The notes under the pieces: model-generated
The model's input: the letters and a program-made list of their open reading frames with translations, nothing else
What the model was told of the DNA's origin: nothing
Database searches by the model: none
Shown: piece by piece, positions 52,181-62,823 of the stretch
How the letters are laid out: each line of letters begins with the position of its first letter
Position numbering within the stretch: the first letter of the stretch is position 1
NCBI RefSeq assembly: GCF_033807575.1
Contig: NC_084725.1
Location: forward strand, 3,879,001 to 3,943,000
Source of the DNA: Cydia pomonella
Taxonomy: Eukaryota > Arthropoda > Insecta > Lepidoptera > Tortricidae
DNA: 64,000 nt
Direction: 5' to 3'
Made by a program: the position numbers and the translations under genes

Positions 52181-54313
52181 ACAAGTCACTCGATCATTAT
52201 TTACTTGTGGCAAAGCATACATTTGTAACAAATACACACACCTACGTTAAACGATCTCAACGAACTCATTACTTCAAAAGTCATTTTGAAGGTTTATAAA
52301 AATTTAGTTACAGGAATGTAAAAATGTTTCTAAGTTTCTTACTATAACGACATACGGTCCGATTTGAAGAATAATTAAGGGCTGATTTAAACGGCACGCG
52401 AACTCGCATGCGATTTTAGTTACATTGCGGACTATTGAGGTTACAACCAATCCGGCCAACCGGTCAAATGCCGCAATGTAATGAAACTCGCATACAAATT
52501 CTCGTACCGTCTAAATGAGCTCTAAGACACGTTTAAGATCTTTAAAAGATCGGTAACTATACCACATGTCAAAATTGACGTTTATTTCGATTCCGCTGTG
52601 ATCCCAATAAGATCTATCTACGACATTTCTAACGTCAAAGTGACATTGGTTGCCCGGATCGAGGTGATTCTGTCAATTATACGACATACAAACGATATCT
52701 AATTGAGAACTTATCTAAACCAGAACTTATCGTTATCGTATCTCATTCTTCGAATCGGGCCGATATTCGAGAAACATAAGTAGACGTGAAGCGAGTTTAT
52801 AAGGCTGGTCTCGTTTTACTTGTTGCTGCTCACCACACTTGCTGCAGGTCAGCAAAACTCCAACATAAACGTAAAGTATGGCCACAGGCAGTCTGGCCTT
52901 AATTAATCGCGCTAAGCGTCGAGTTCTGTGCGCCACCTAGCTTTAAAATATATCACTATGTACGACCATAACCCTAAAAATAAATGTGCTTTAAAAGCGA
53001 GACATTTTATAACTTGATTCTTTAAAAAAGTAAATAAAAAGACCTTTTTTTCACAAAATTATCAAAAAAAATTACGCGTATACGTTAACAATCTTCAATC
53101 ACTTAATTAAATTTATACGTTTTAATAAATAGGTACCTTTTAGCAGACGTTATTACTTAATAAGGAAAAAGGAAATCGAGCGCACAAATAAATGACCTAA
53201 AAAAACTCAGCGACGGCCAACTTTTTATGATTTTCGCGGAGAGGAAATGAGAAAAATTTAACTGATTTCCTTAAATGAAACTCAACATAAGCGCGGTGTT
53301 TTGCACCTTCAAATGTTAATGAAAAAAATACAGGTGGAAATTTTCATTTGAGAAAGGGGGACAGTTAGGAAGCGACAAATTACGCCCAGGGAGCAGTTAA
53401 TAGCATCGTTTCAACTCGGTTATAGTGTTGTTCGTGCAACGGGTCGCTTAGGTGTGTTTTAGCCTTTAATGGTCTTTGTGTGTAAGATGTGTTATTTAAC
53501 CATAACTAGGTCAAATGTCGTTTTATTTAAACTTTCGTACAATCGCAGGGGACATTTTGAGCTGGAATGTTAAGTTTGCTATTTTAGAACCTAGATAAGA
53601 CTGACTAGTGACTGAACGTAGCCTTTTATGTAAATATTTATTGTATTTTTTTACAGCGGCATAATTTTGATACTTAGTAATGTTATGATTTTTAATTAAA
53701 TTTAATTAATTGTATGTCATTCTTAATATTATGATTTAATTTTCATTTTAAATTGTAGAGCAGAATATAATTAGCCCTTATAATATATAATACCCCAAAA
53801 ATACTTTTATAATTAATATCCAGGGAATGTATACTTAGTAATGTATAGTGTTATGGTTCTTATGATTTTTAATTTAATTTATTAATTATGTGTTATGCAT
53901 AAATTTTAATCTATGTTAACCAATGTTTTGACATATGTGTAATTCAATCATTCATTCATAAGACTGACGAAATATATTTCCCACCTGATTGTGAACTTTA
54001 TTTCAATTTTGGTTCAATTTTGCATAATTTCTGACACCCTGAGCCTTAAGCATTAAAGCTAATACATTTTGTTTTAGTTCATTTATTTGCAATTGTATAT
54101 CATTACTCTGCATATAATAGTGCATCTGCATATATTAATTTATTTTAGAATAAAATAGCTCTGAGGACCTGATAAGCTACGTTTTAAACAGAATTATTTT
54201 CGTAGTAATTAAGATAAAAGGTAAAAGCGCGACGGCCATATCTTCCTTTGCAAGTTTTACACGGTTTTAGTTTCCATGTAATTTTCTAGGTTTATTCCCC
54301 TTCTTAAGATTTA
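52181..54313. other. 2.1 kb of unassigned DNA
   Basis: No gene is supported. At 53,680-53,920 the words TACTTAGTAATG and TTATGATTTTTAATT recur twice in very AT-rich DNA, like a worn LINE 3' region. Around 52,380-52,510 ACTCGCATGCGA and GAACTCGCATACAAATTC form loose inverted pairs. Confidence 0.4.
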
Positions 54314-54497
54314 CGCTGTTAATTCTTATCTATAAGTAATTCTATTCGCAATCCTATCGCAAGTCCCACGGGACGGCAATCTTGCTGAGCGCTTATTTCA
54401 CACGCTTTGACAAACGAGCGCCAACCCCGCATTTGTAACTCGTAAGTCTCGTAACGTGCCTAGTAGGTTTGCAAAACTTTTGTAGTCGATTGTCAGT
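54314..54497 (+). repeat. Direct duplication, left copy
   Basis: GCTGTTAATTCTTATCTA, CACGGGACGGCAATCTTGCT, CACGCTTTGACAAACGAGC and CAACCCCGCATTTGTAACTC recur in order at 55,168-55,299. The copies differ by several small indels. Confidence 0.75.
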
Positions 54498-54513
54498 CTA
54501 AGTTATAGTACAT

Positions 54514-55040
54514 TGTGCAACGAGGGGGGTAAGTGAAATTTTGGATACGAGGGTGGTAATTCAATCAATATTCTTACCCCCGGAGTTACACACAATGTTT
54601 TTCATCAGAAATGCGAAGAAAAAACTAAATTTTAAGCGAAATAATTCTTAAATACGGTGACATAATTATCAAACATTCGTCCGCCATTTTGTAATTTCTT
54701 GGCAGGTGAGGCATCGAAGGCACAAACCTATTCGGCATTCAGCCACGATTGAAAATTAAGTAAAAATATTTTAAACGGCTGTTAAATTAATCAATTTAAA
54801 TAATTTTAAACATAAACAAAAATATTAAATTATAAACGTCAGTATTTTAAAAGTAAAACTCATTTATGCTACTTGGTTTGTATGAATAAGTGACATATTT
54901 AAAAAAAGGCATAACTCCCTAGGGAGTTATAGCTTTTTTTTTCACAATCCATAACTCCTGCGGGAACAAAATAGGCCTTTGTCTTTCAGCACACCTGCAC
55001 GAAATAAGATCTTTTTCGAGCAAGTGTGATGAAAACTGAG
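54514..55040 (+). repeat. Dispersed family E, longest copy
   Basis: It runs from GTGCAACGAGGGGGGTAAGT through CATTCGTCCGCCATTTTGTA, AACTCCCTAGGGAGTTATAG (a 16-bp palindrome at its core) and CGAAATAAGATCTTTTTCGA. It lies between the two arms of a direct duplication. Confidence 0.75.
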
Positions 55041-55167
55041 TGTAGTGACTGTAAGTTTGTCCCAATATATTTATTAAATACCAAATAATGTCTTAACTAG
55101 CAAATTGAAACAGGTCATTAATGATAAATGACAGCTTAGTGGCATATGATACTTAATGATAAATATA

Positions 55168-55299
55168 TCGTTGTTAATTCTTATTCTAGATCCCGTGGGA
55201 CGAGTATCTCGCTGAGCACTTATTTATTTTTATTTCGCACGCTTTGACAAACGAGCCAACCCCGCATTTGTACCGTGCCTAGTAGCTTTTGTAGCCCAT
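55168..55299 (+). repeat. Direct duplication, right copy
   Basis: It is the partner of 54,314-54,497: GTTGTTAATTCTTATTCTAG, CGTGGGACGAGTATCTCGCT, CACGCTTTGACAAACGAGCC and AACCCCGCATTTGTA. It lacks about 20 bp after the last word. Confidence 0.75.
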
Positions 55300-55759
55300 T
55301 GTTAGTTCATACGTGGGAGAATAAACCCTAGTCCCAGTACATATATATACCAAGTAAGGTCAGGTACTGTCATATGATAACGAATTCTGGTAGTAGATAG
55401 TTGTCTGTCGCAACTTTTCTGTGTTCTGGTGACTGCAGTAAAATTGTATTTTTTTGATAATTTTTGCATTTACCAAGTTGTAGACGGTAAGGTATTTTTG
55501 CTAAAGACGTGATTAGTTATTTAAAATATTGTATAAATCCGAATGAGAGCATAAAATTTTCTAGTTTTAAAATAAAACAATCGTCAAACACTTCAAAGTA
55601 TTTTCAAATAAGAACCAGCATTACTCAGAGCTTCTATTGTTCGATTGAGTGCGAACTCAGCGGTTGAGTGCGGCTGCAACGAAACATTTCCAATAATATT
55701 TATTCAATTCAAAATGGCGCCCTGCATTCGTTTTTCGTTCCGTCCGATTGGTTTCTTTG
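55300..55759. other. Spacer without recognised feature
   Basis: No recognised feature in 460 bp. Confidence 0.4.
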
Positions 55760-55912
55760 ACCAAGCGTTTCCATGGGTTGCTTGAGTGTGGGCAAATTGA
55801 GTCTTAGGGCAAGCGAGACCTCTGTTTTTTTATTTGCTAAACTTTATATAGTGTGTTTTTGCAGCTGCCCAATAAATGATTTATCTATCTATCTATCTAT
55901 CTATCTATTTGC
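55760..55912 (+). repeat. Retroelement-like 3' end with ATCT-repeat tail
   Basis: TTGAGTGTGGGCAAATTGAG, GGCAAGCGAGACCTCTG and CCAATAAATGATTTATCTAT lead into eight or so TATC repeats (55,877-55,909). Tails built from short repeats after AATAAA are typical of insect LINEs. Confidence 0.55.
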
Positions 55913-56071
55913 TATTTGTGTATGTGTATTGTGTTTGTACTTTTTATCACTAACATGCTTCTGGAAAATTCTAATTTAAAACTTATTCTCGTTATAGGGG
56001 ATGGTCCAAAATATCTTAATAACTCTACAGTATGAATTTTTTATCACCAGCCATACTCTGAGGTGCTCTGA

Positions 56072-56550
56072 GTAATAATTTTATAGGTCATATTGAACAA
56101 CTTTTATTAAGGGTATTGAATAGAATCAGGCGTTACTTTGCGGAAATCCATACTAATTAAAACAAAAAATATTACTTTGCTAATCCGTGAAAAGTTAACG
56201 TGCTAGTCAATCACTGCTAACCCGTTATACTTACTTGCATATTTTTACATGCAATGTTCCCACCCTCCCACCGCAAAAATAAATATGCAAATAAATATAA
56301 CAACCTACCTCCAAAAGTACAAAACTCGACACGTGTTTCGCCTCTCTACGAGGCATCCTCAGGAGACGCTGGAGATGTTGACGGTGTGACGTTCGACAAC
56401 TGAACAGTCTTTGTATGTAAAAATACGCAAGTAAGTATAACTGGTTAGCAGTGATTGACTAGCACGTTATCTTTTCACGGATTAGCAAAGTAATTTTTTT
56501 AATTTTTTTTATTAGTATGGATTGTTCAATATGACCTATAAAATTATTAC
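56072..56550. repeat. 479-bp foldback element
   Basis: GTAATAATTTTATAGGTCAT on the left pairs with ATGACCTATAAAATTATTAC on the right, and the pairing continues through GCTAATCCGTGAAAAG and CTAGTCAATCACTGCTAACC into both arms (about 150 bp each). The middle carries CGACACGTGTTTCGCCTCTC and CGAGGCATCCTCAGGAGACG, words I know as common in Lepidoptera. Confidence 0.85.
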
Positions 56551-56754
56551 ATTTCGAGTATTATCGAAGTAATATTTATTGTTTTAATTTTTATTACGGG
56601 ACCAATGGCGAAATCGTGAAAAAAATATTCAACCTGTAAAATACATTTTTTTTCTCTGCGGCACATTGTTGATAATTTGAACAAACTATTGCATTGGTGT
56701 ATCAAAACTCAAAAATAATATTTCGTAAATTACGTTTTAATTTAGTTAAATGAT

Positions 56755-56890
56755 TATACAATACAATACTCTTTATTGCATACCTCAATTCAGAAACAAT
56801 ACAAATATTACAGCACATTAAGAAGAGGTAAACAACAGGCGGTCTTATTGCTAAAAAGCGATCTCTTCCAGACAACCTTTAGGTATTATA
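56755..56890 (-). repeat. LINE 3' end (LT1 tail)
   Basis: TACAATACAATACTCTTTAT, TGCATACCTCAATTCAGAAA and ACAGGCGGTCTTATTGCTAA match 25,448-25,575 closely. It directly precedes family D copy 4. Confidence 0.8.
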
Positions 56891-56895
56891 GTTTA

Positions 56896-58249
56896 ATTAG
56901 GGTTCCGTAGCCAAATGGCAAAAAACGGAACCCTTATAGATTCGTCATGTCCGTCTGTCTGTCCGATTCTGTCACAGCCACTTTTTTCCGAAACTATAAA
57001 AGCTATACTGTTCAAACTTGGTAAGTAGATGTATTCTATGAACCGCATTATGATGTTCACACAAAAATAGAAAAAAAACAATAAATTTTGGGGGTTCCCC
57101 ATACTTAGAACTGAAACTCAAAAAATCTTTTTTCATCAAACTCATACGTGTGGGGTATCTATGGATAGGTCTTTAAAAATGATATTGAGGTTTCTAATAT
57201 CATTTTTTTCTAAACTGAAAAGTTTGCGCGAGAGACACTTCCAAAGTGGTAAAAAGTGTGTCCCCCCCCCCCCGTAACTTCTAAAATAACAGAATGAAAA
57301 ATCTAAAAAAAATATATGATATACATTGCCATGCAAACTTCCACCGAAAATTGGTTCGAACGAGATCTAGTAAGTAGTTTTTTTTTTAATACGTCAAAAA
57401 AATTTAAAAAAAAAATTTTTTTCATCAAACCCATACGTGTGGGGTATCTATGGATAGGTCTTCAAAAATGATATTTAGGTTTCTAATATCATTTTTTTCT
57501 AAACTGAATAGTTTGCGCGAGAGACACTTCCAAAGTGAAAAAATGTGTGTCCCCCCCCCTGTAACTTCTAAAATAACAGAATGAAAAATCTAAAAAAAAT
57601 ATATGATATACATTGCCATGCAAACTTCCACCGAAAATTGGTTCGAACGAGATCTAGTAAGTAGTTTTTTTTTAATACGTCATAAAAATTTAAAAAAAAA
57701 TTTTTTTTCATCAAACCCATACGTGTGGGGTATCTATGGATAGGTCTTCAAAAATGATATTTAGGTTTCTAATATCATTTTTTTCTAAACTAAATAGTTT
57801 GCGCGAGAGACACTTCCAAAGTGAAAAAATGTGTCCCCCCCCCCCCTGTAACTTCTAAAATAACAGAATGAAAAATCTAAAAAAAATATATGATATACAT
57901 TACCATGCAAACTTCCACCGAAAATTGGTTTGAACGAGATCTAGTGAATAGTTTTTTTTTTTAATACGTCAATAAATTAAAAAAAAATTTTTTTCATCAA
58001 ACCCATACGTGTGGGGTATCTCCATAGACCTATCCATATAGGTCTTCAAAAATGATATTTAGGTTCCTAACATCATTTTTTTTCTAAACTGAATAGTTTG
58101 CGCGAGAGACAGTTCCAAAGTGGTAAAATGTGTGTCCAAAGTGGTAAAATGTTGAACAAGATCTAGCAAGTAGATTTTTTTTTAATACGTCTTAAATGGT
58201 ACGGAACCCTTCATGCGCGAGTCCGACTCGCACTTGGCCGCTTTTTTTT
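56896..58249 (+). mobile_element. Dispersed family D, copy 4, with internal tandem amplification
   Basis: It is complete, from TTAGGGTTCCGTAGCCAAAT to GAGTCCGACTCGCACTTGGC. The segment from CATCAAAC..CATACGTGTG to the end of the AATACGTCA word is present four times, starting at 57,134, 57,423, 57,709 and 57,995 (the last one partial), with periods of 289, 286 and 286 bp. Each unit has its own C run (9-12 C). It is about 0.8 kb longer than a simple copy. Confidence 0.9.
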
Positions 58250-58675
58250 GAATGACGTTTTGTAAAAGACGGTTAGTAAGAAAAAAAAACCTAAATAGTC
58301 TCTGTTAACTTTTGGGCCATCCTGTAACTAGCAATTAGAAAGTCGCGGTCGCTCGCAAGAAACTGAAATACTATTCGCGTGCAATTAAAGTTGTGCCACT
58401 TCTCGGATATTATTGTTTACTTTAATATTTTCTTGTCACGAGTTGGATATTACTTGGGATTCAATTATAACCAATTTAAAATTGAAATGTCGCTAGCGAT
58501 GCGATGGAATATCGTGATTTTTTATATTTTGCCAGTGGTGTTGAAATTGAGGTGTAGGTATCATTTTCTGATAGCAATTATGATAAGTTATTTAAAATAA
58601 CAGTATACATAATGGATATAATACACAACTGGCAACAATATACATAACTGGCTTATATCTAAAATAGGCCCTGGG
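58250..58675. other. Spacer without recognised feature
   Basis: No recognised feature in about 425 bp. Confidence 0.4.
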
Positions 58676-58862
58676 CGTTAAAACTCTAGGTCCATTGGAG
58701 TCCCAGCGCGCACAAGTTTTTTGCAGAATTCGTGACGTCTGGTTGACGTAACGGTGAACGAAGAACTGGCGGCTTCCTTGCACAATGTATCAGTATTACG
58801 ATACAACTAGGAAATCCTGACAGCATCCTTAGTACAATGCCTAAAGGGCATATGATAACGAT
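58676..58862 (+). pseudogene. Decayed LINE C-terminal end related to 47.7 kb
   Basis: Pieces in different frames read KTLGPLE, GVPARTSF and GGFLAQCISITIQLGNPDSI followed by LSTMPKG. They align in order with ETLGPWG, GAL and GSFLAQRISLTIQRGNAASV of the copy at 47,663. Several frameshifts and stops are needed, so it is an old relic. Confidence 0.65.
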
Positions 58863-58982
58863 TTGATTTGTCGTTTTAAAAATGCGAGGACAAGTGAAAC
58901 TTAATATTAGTCGATGACGATGAAATAATGACGTAAAACAACACCCTTATGTAATATTGTCAGATTGATTATTTTGATTATA

Positions 58983-59377
58983 GAGTCAGACCAAGATAAG
59001 TTGGCAGCGATTTTGATAGCCCAGCCTGTGCAAGTGTTAAGTGAACGTCATAATTTCATAGAAGTTATATTGATTTAAACCAACACGATCGGATGTCGTG
59101 AGTGTTGTGTGTAGGCAAAGTGACAACCCTAGAGTACAAGTGAATAATCAAGATCAAGTGCGGGTAGTTCGCAAAACCCGCGCAGCAAGATGTTGATACA
59201 ATTCCTCGCCAGTCTGCCTGTGACCACGAGCGTAACGTCACGTTCGAAGCGTCAGGCCATATAATAAACGTAAGTTTACGCGATTAAGTCCCGTATTCGT
59301 TTCATAGAAGTTGACGTTTATAGCACATGCGCTGTCTAGGCTGCCAAGATGACTGCCAACTTATCTTGGTCTGACTC
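58983..59377. mobile_element. MITE family M1, full-length copy with an insert
   Basis: GAGTCAGACCAAGATAAGTT with GGCAG pairs with CTGCC-AACTTATCTTGGTCTGACTC at the right end. The left arm continues through GATTTTGATAGCCCA and CATAATTTCATAGAAGTT. Positions 59,067-59,299 are an insertion flanked by a duplication. Without it the element would be about 150 bp. Confidence 0.85.
59067..59299. mobile_element. 233-bp insert within MITE M1
   Basis: TTTCATAGAAGTT is present at 59,054-59,066 and again at 59,300-59,312, a 13-bp duplication of the kind made by target-primed reverse transcription. The insert (ATATTGATTTAAACC to GATTAAGTCCCGTATTCG) has no poly(A) and no frame that I recognise; it is probably a retroposon fragment. 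Confidence 0.75.
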
Positions 59378-60215
59378 GATCTCAATATCCGATATTAGAG
59401 TTCCATTTGAATATTAAAGGAACTGACACTCTTAATTAATCATAATTTCATTACTAGGTCACATCAAGGACCGGAAAACCCCTCTTTAGGCTTAAGCCTA
59501 TCATTTCGGTAACCCAATCAATTTGGTTTCCAAATGATAAGGTAACCTTATTAAAAGGTTACCATATTAGAATGGTAAGCTTATTGAAATGGTAACCTTA
59601 ACTGTTAACTAAGTTAAATCCAAAACCCTATGTGACCGTCACATTAGCTTTTATGATTTAGACATTGCTTGACCCTGTACTTTATAAAATGCACGAAAAT
59701 AAAGCTTAGATCCAATTTCCCGGTACATTTTGATAGAATATCTAGTTGTTTGTTCATTCCGTATCTGTCGTGGCCAGGCCACGTGAATGGAAAATGGCGA
59801 CTTTTGCTAGCTGCGGCGGGCTGACAGCCGATATTGCTGATATATCGTCAACGTCAGCATGGCGTCGAGAAATATATGTTGTTTTCGACCAATATAATAA
59901 GTTTTCAATTCTTTATTAATTAAATTCAATATTACATGTCGAATACCACGGACGATTTTCAAGCCATAATACACAAGTAAATCGTTCCAAGTCAGAAAAA
60001 GTACCAACAGTAGATATTCTAGGTGTATTCGCAGATAAATATGATTGTCCAATGTTAATGCACTGGCTTGGGAAAACTGGGGCTATTGCTCGTAGGTCGA
60101 AATAGATAAATTCAGGTTACCTACTTCGTAGTAAAATGTAAATTGTTTTAAAATAAGTACCTTTAGTGTAGAAAAGTAGATATAGTTATATAGTTTACTA
60201 ACCTATCTTTATATC
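59378..60215. other. Unassigned DNA
   Basis: Near 59,520-59,590 the words GGTAACCTTATTAAAAGGTTACC make a small palindrome amid several GGTAACC words. A 42-codon frame from ATGGCGACT at 59,794 lies in a GC-richer patch but is unsupported. Confidence 0.4.
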
Positions 60216-60219
60216 TAGT

Positions 60220-60303
60220 TAAGAAAATTACTAACAATATGTATAATATGGACTTATATGGTTTGAAATAAAGATTCTATTATTATTATTATTTATTATT
60301 ATA
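60220..60303 (+). repeat. Retroelement 3' end with ATT-repeat tail
   Basis: ACTTATATGGTTTGAAATAA with AGATTCTATTATTATTATTA is a LINE-type tail with a trinucleotide end. Only the last part is recognisable. Confidence 0.55.
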
Positions 60304-60550
60304 AATGAAATATAGCTGCTCAATCCTTGAAATTATCATAGTAAACTTATATAACCCGTTTTAATTCCTCTAGCTTATTAAGTTTAGTGTAATTTCTCTT
60401 ATTATCAGTTTATACATTCTATCTTGTTCTTGTTACAGGTAATTTCCTGGGAGTCCTCTGCTCTGAGTTAAGCCGTTAAGCGGGGCTTACTCTGTCAAAA
60501 CGGAGACCCGAAGGCACTGTAGCTAGTTCTAGGCCAAGTATACTCGTTTA

Positions 60551-61115
60551 AGGTGCGATCTGTACCCCTAGTGTAAATATTTTCGACAGCGAAACGTGAC
60601 GTACGCGTTTGCGTTAAGTGTCATTTTGTATGAGATTTTTGACTTTCCAAAACGTCCCGCTTAAGTTAGCGCGCTGTTCAAAAACCCATACAAAATGAGA
60701 CTTACCGCAAACGCGTACGTCACGTTTCGCTATCGACTAAAATTACACTAGGGGTACAGACCGCAGCTTAAAAAACGGTCACGATACGGAATCGCAGTGA
60801 CGCGTCGTATGCGTACCGTTTTTGACGCATGCTCCCCACACCGCTGCTTAAAATACGCTGACGCACCGTGAATTGATCTGCGTAAAAATCGCAAAAAATA
60901 TTACACGGAGATCTTATGGCAGACACCACACCGGTGACGTAAAAGACTGTTTTGTAAACAAAAAAGATTCGCGTGAAGCACGTCACTGCGATTCCGTACC
61001 GTCACCGTTTTTTAAGCAGCGGTGTGGGGAGCATGCGTCAAAAACGGTACGCATACGACGCGTCACTGAGATTCCGTATCGTGACCGATTTTTAAGCTGC
61101 GGTCTGCTCGCACCT
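60551..61115. mobile_element. Long-arm MITE with TTA target duplication (PIF/Harbinger-like), host of another MITE
   Basis: The ends AGGTGCGA and TCGCACCT are flanked on both sides by TTA (60,548-60,550 and 61,116-61,118), the 3-bp duplication of PIF/Harbinger elements. Arms of about 94 bp (CAGACCGCAGCTTAAAAAAC to CACACCGCTGCTTA, and its inverse at 61,014-61,107) are about 95% alike. MITE M2 interrupts the left arm after its first 12 bp. Confidence 0.85.
60565..60754. mobile_element. MITE family M2, copy 2, nested, TA-flanked
   Basis: CCCCTAGTGTAAATATTTTC and GACAGCGAAACGTGACGTAC match 38,398-38,576; the right end is TTACACTAGGGG. TA is present at 60,563-60,564 and 60,755-60,756. It lies inside the arm of the TTA-flanked MITE. 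Confidence 0.88.
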
Positions 61116-61429
61116 TTACTTATTAATACCCTTACCAAGTGTTTAAAAGAGGGTCAAACACATTTTAGAAAAAGGCTAATTATGTGGACAATATTAATAA
61201 AAGTTAACGGCTCTGGTACATAGATTCTTATTGGAGTCTCAAACTGGAAAAAAATTATCCCGCCTTTAAAGGGGCTGTGTAAAAATTTGCTTTAGGTTCC
61301 CCTAAATAAATAAATAAATAAATAACTAAATTCGCGACGTCTATAGGAAAATCGCGAACCAATTTGCTAATAATAAATGACCCAATCACAAGCGACTGCG
61401 TCGTGGAACAATTACAGTTACTAAAAACT

Positions 61430-61672
61430 TCACCATCTCGTGTGTCATCGTTTTCCTCGCGTTATTCTGGTTTCTTGTCACGCTTCTTGGGGTCTGCTTG
61501 GCAACTTATCCCAAGAATTGACGCAGGTACTAGGTTTTTCGGAAGCGACTGCCATCTTACTTTTCAATCCAGAGGGTATCTAAACCTTACTGGAATTTGT
61601 TCGGTTTCCTCACGATTGACCGAAAAGCGCCTGGTAAATATCACATGACATAAGGTACATCAATTCTGAATA
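61430..61672 (-). repeat. SINE S2, copy 3 (reverse, decayed)
   Basis: Reversed it reads AGGCGCTTTTCGGTCAATCG, TGAGGAAACCGAACAAATTC and TTGGGATAAGTTGCCAAGCA, following the S2 body. The tRNA head is missing. Confidence 0.7.
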
Positions 61673-61679
61673 CGTTTTT

Positions 61680-62010
61680 GGCAAAACATATTAGTTACAT
61701 TTCATGTTTGGTAGAAGCTTTTGTCGCGGATTTGCATTTTCAAAAATACGTATTTGCCAAAAATTTCATTTTGGGTAGGTACTTTTCATTCCACGTGCAA
61801 CTAATACTTATCGAGATAATTCTAGCAACCCCAAACACTTTATTTACACGTTTGCGTTGTTTTATCACAGAGTTCACTTCACATGGCCACCTCCTGTCCC
61901 ATCATCAGATCAGCTCCACGTCATCATAGGTAATATTGCATTGTCATCCGGTCTACATACATATGCAAAATATCAGCTCAATCGGGAAGGGGGTCTAAGA
62001 TTTGACCCAC
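61680..62010 (+). repeat. Dispersed family F, copy 4 (longest)
   Basis: CATTTCATGTTTGGTAGAAG, TGCAACTAATACTTATCGAG, GCGTTGTTTTATCACAGAGT, CATCATCAGATCAGCTCCAC and CAAAATATCAGCTCAATCGG give the family in full. There are no terminal repeats. Confidence 0.75.
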
Positions 62011-62480
62011 ACTACCTTTCATACTAACAGGGCAAGTTAATTCCAAGCTTGTAATATGGCCAATTTAAGCGTAAACACATTACAAATCTATATTAAAACC
62101 AAACCAGCATCTACGCGTCAAACGTCAGCCAGGCGTAAATAAAAGACTCGCAACACTTAATAATACATTCCCAAGCGACAGAAAGAGGGGGCAAAGAGGG
62201 TACATGGGGGCGTTTGATCAGATTAATACGATATACTGAGTATTCCGGATTTGAATAAACTAACCTCTTTCAGTAACAGGCCTCCGGGGAGATGGGGAGA
62301 TTTTTTCATATTTTTCGTTCATTTCGTTAGTACATTAATACCATGCTGAAGATGTAGGCTAGGAAAAGGAGTTTTTGTATCGTGCGTTAAATAAAGGACT
62401 GGTCGAGTTGATGCTAGCGGACTGTAGTGCATTAAGTATTGGCACAGAATAAATAATAGTACTACCGTACAGAAATGACA
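62011..62480. other. Spacer without recognised feature
   Basis: No recognised feature in 470 bp. Confidence 0.4.
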
Positions 62481-62823
62481 CTTTTTTTATACTACGTTGG
62501 TGGCAAACAAGCATACGGCCCACCTGGTGGTAAGCGGTTACCGTAGCCTATGGACGCCTGCAACTCCAGAGGAGTTAGATGCGCGTTGCCGACCCTAACA
62601 CCCTGCACCCTGGTTGTGCTCTGGCAACCTTACTCACCGGCAGGAACACAACACTATGAGTAGGGTCTAGTGTTATTTGGCTGCGGTTTTCTGTACTTCC
62701 CCAGTTGGGCTCTGTTCTAGATCTGGAATGACATGCGCTGTGCTGTGCGCTACCACACAAAGCGAGATGGCATTCACAATGCCCTCTCTCTTTTGGACAT
62801 AGTTTAAGGACATACCCGGGTCC
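62481..62823 (+). repeat. Dispersed family A, copy 5
   Basis: TATACTACGTTGGTGGCAAA, GACCCTAACACCCTGCACCC, TAGGGTCTAGTGTTATTTGG and TTAAGGACATACCCGGGTCC show a full-length copy, matching 50,327-50,688 in reverse, with a short deletion after TTTTCTGTA. Confidence 0.85.

Noticed and set aside
59794..59922. 42-codon frame from ATGGCGACT as a first exon
   Set aside because: It is short, has no donor site at a sensible place and no recognisable peptide.
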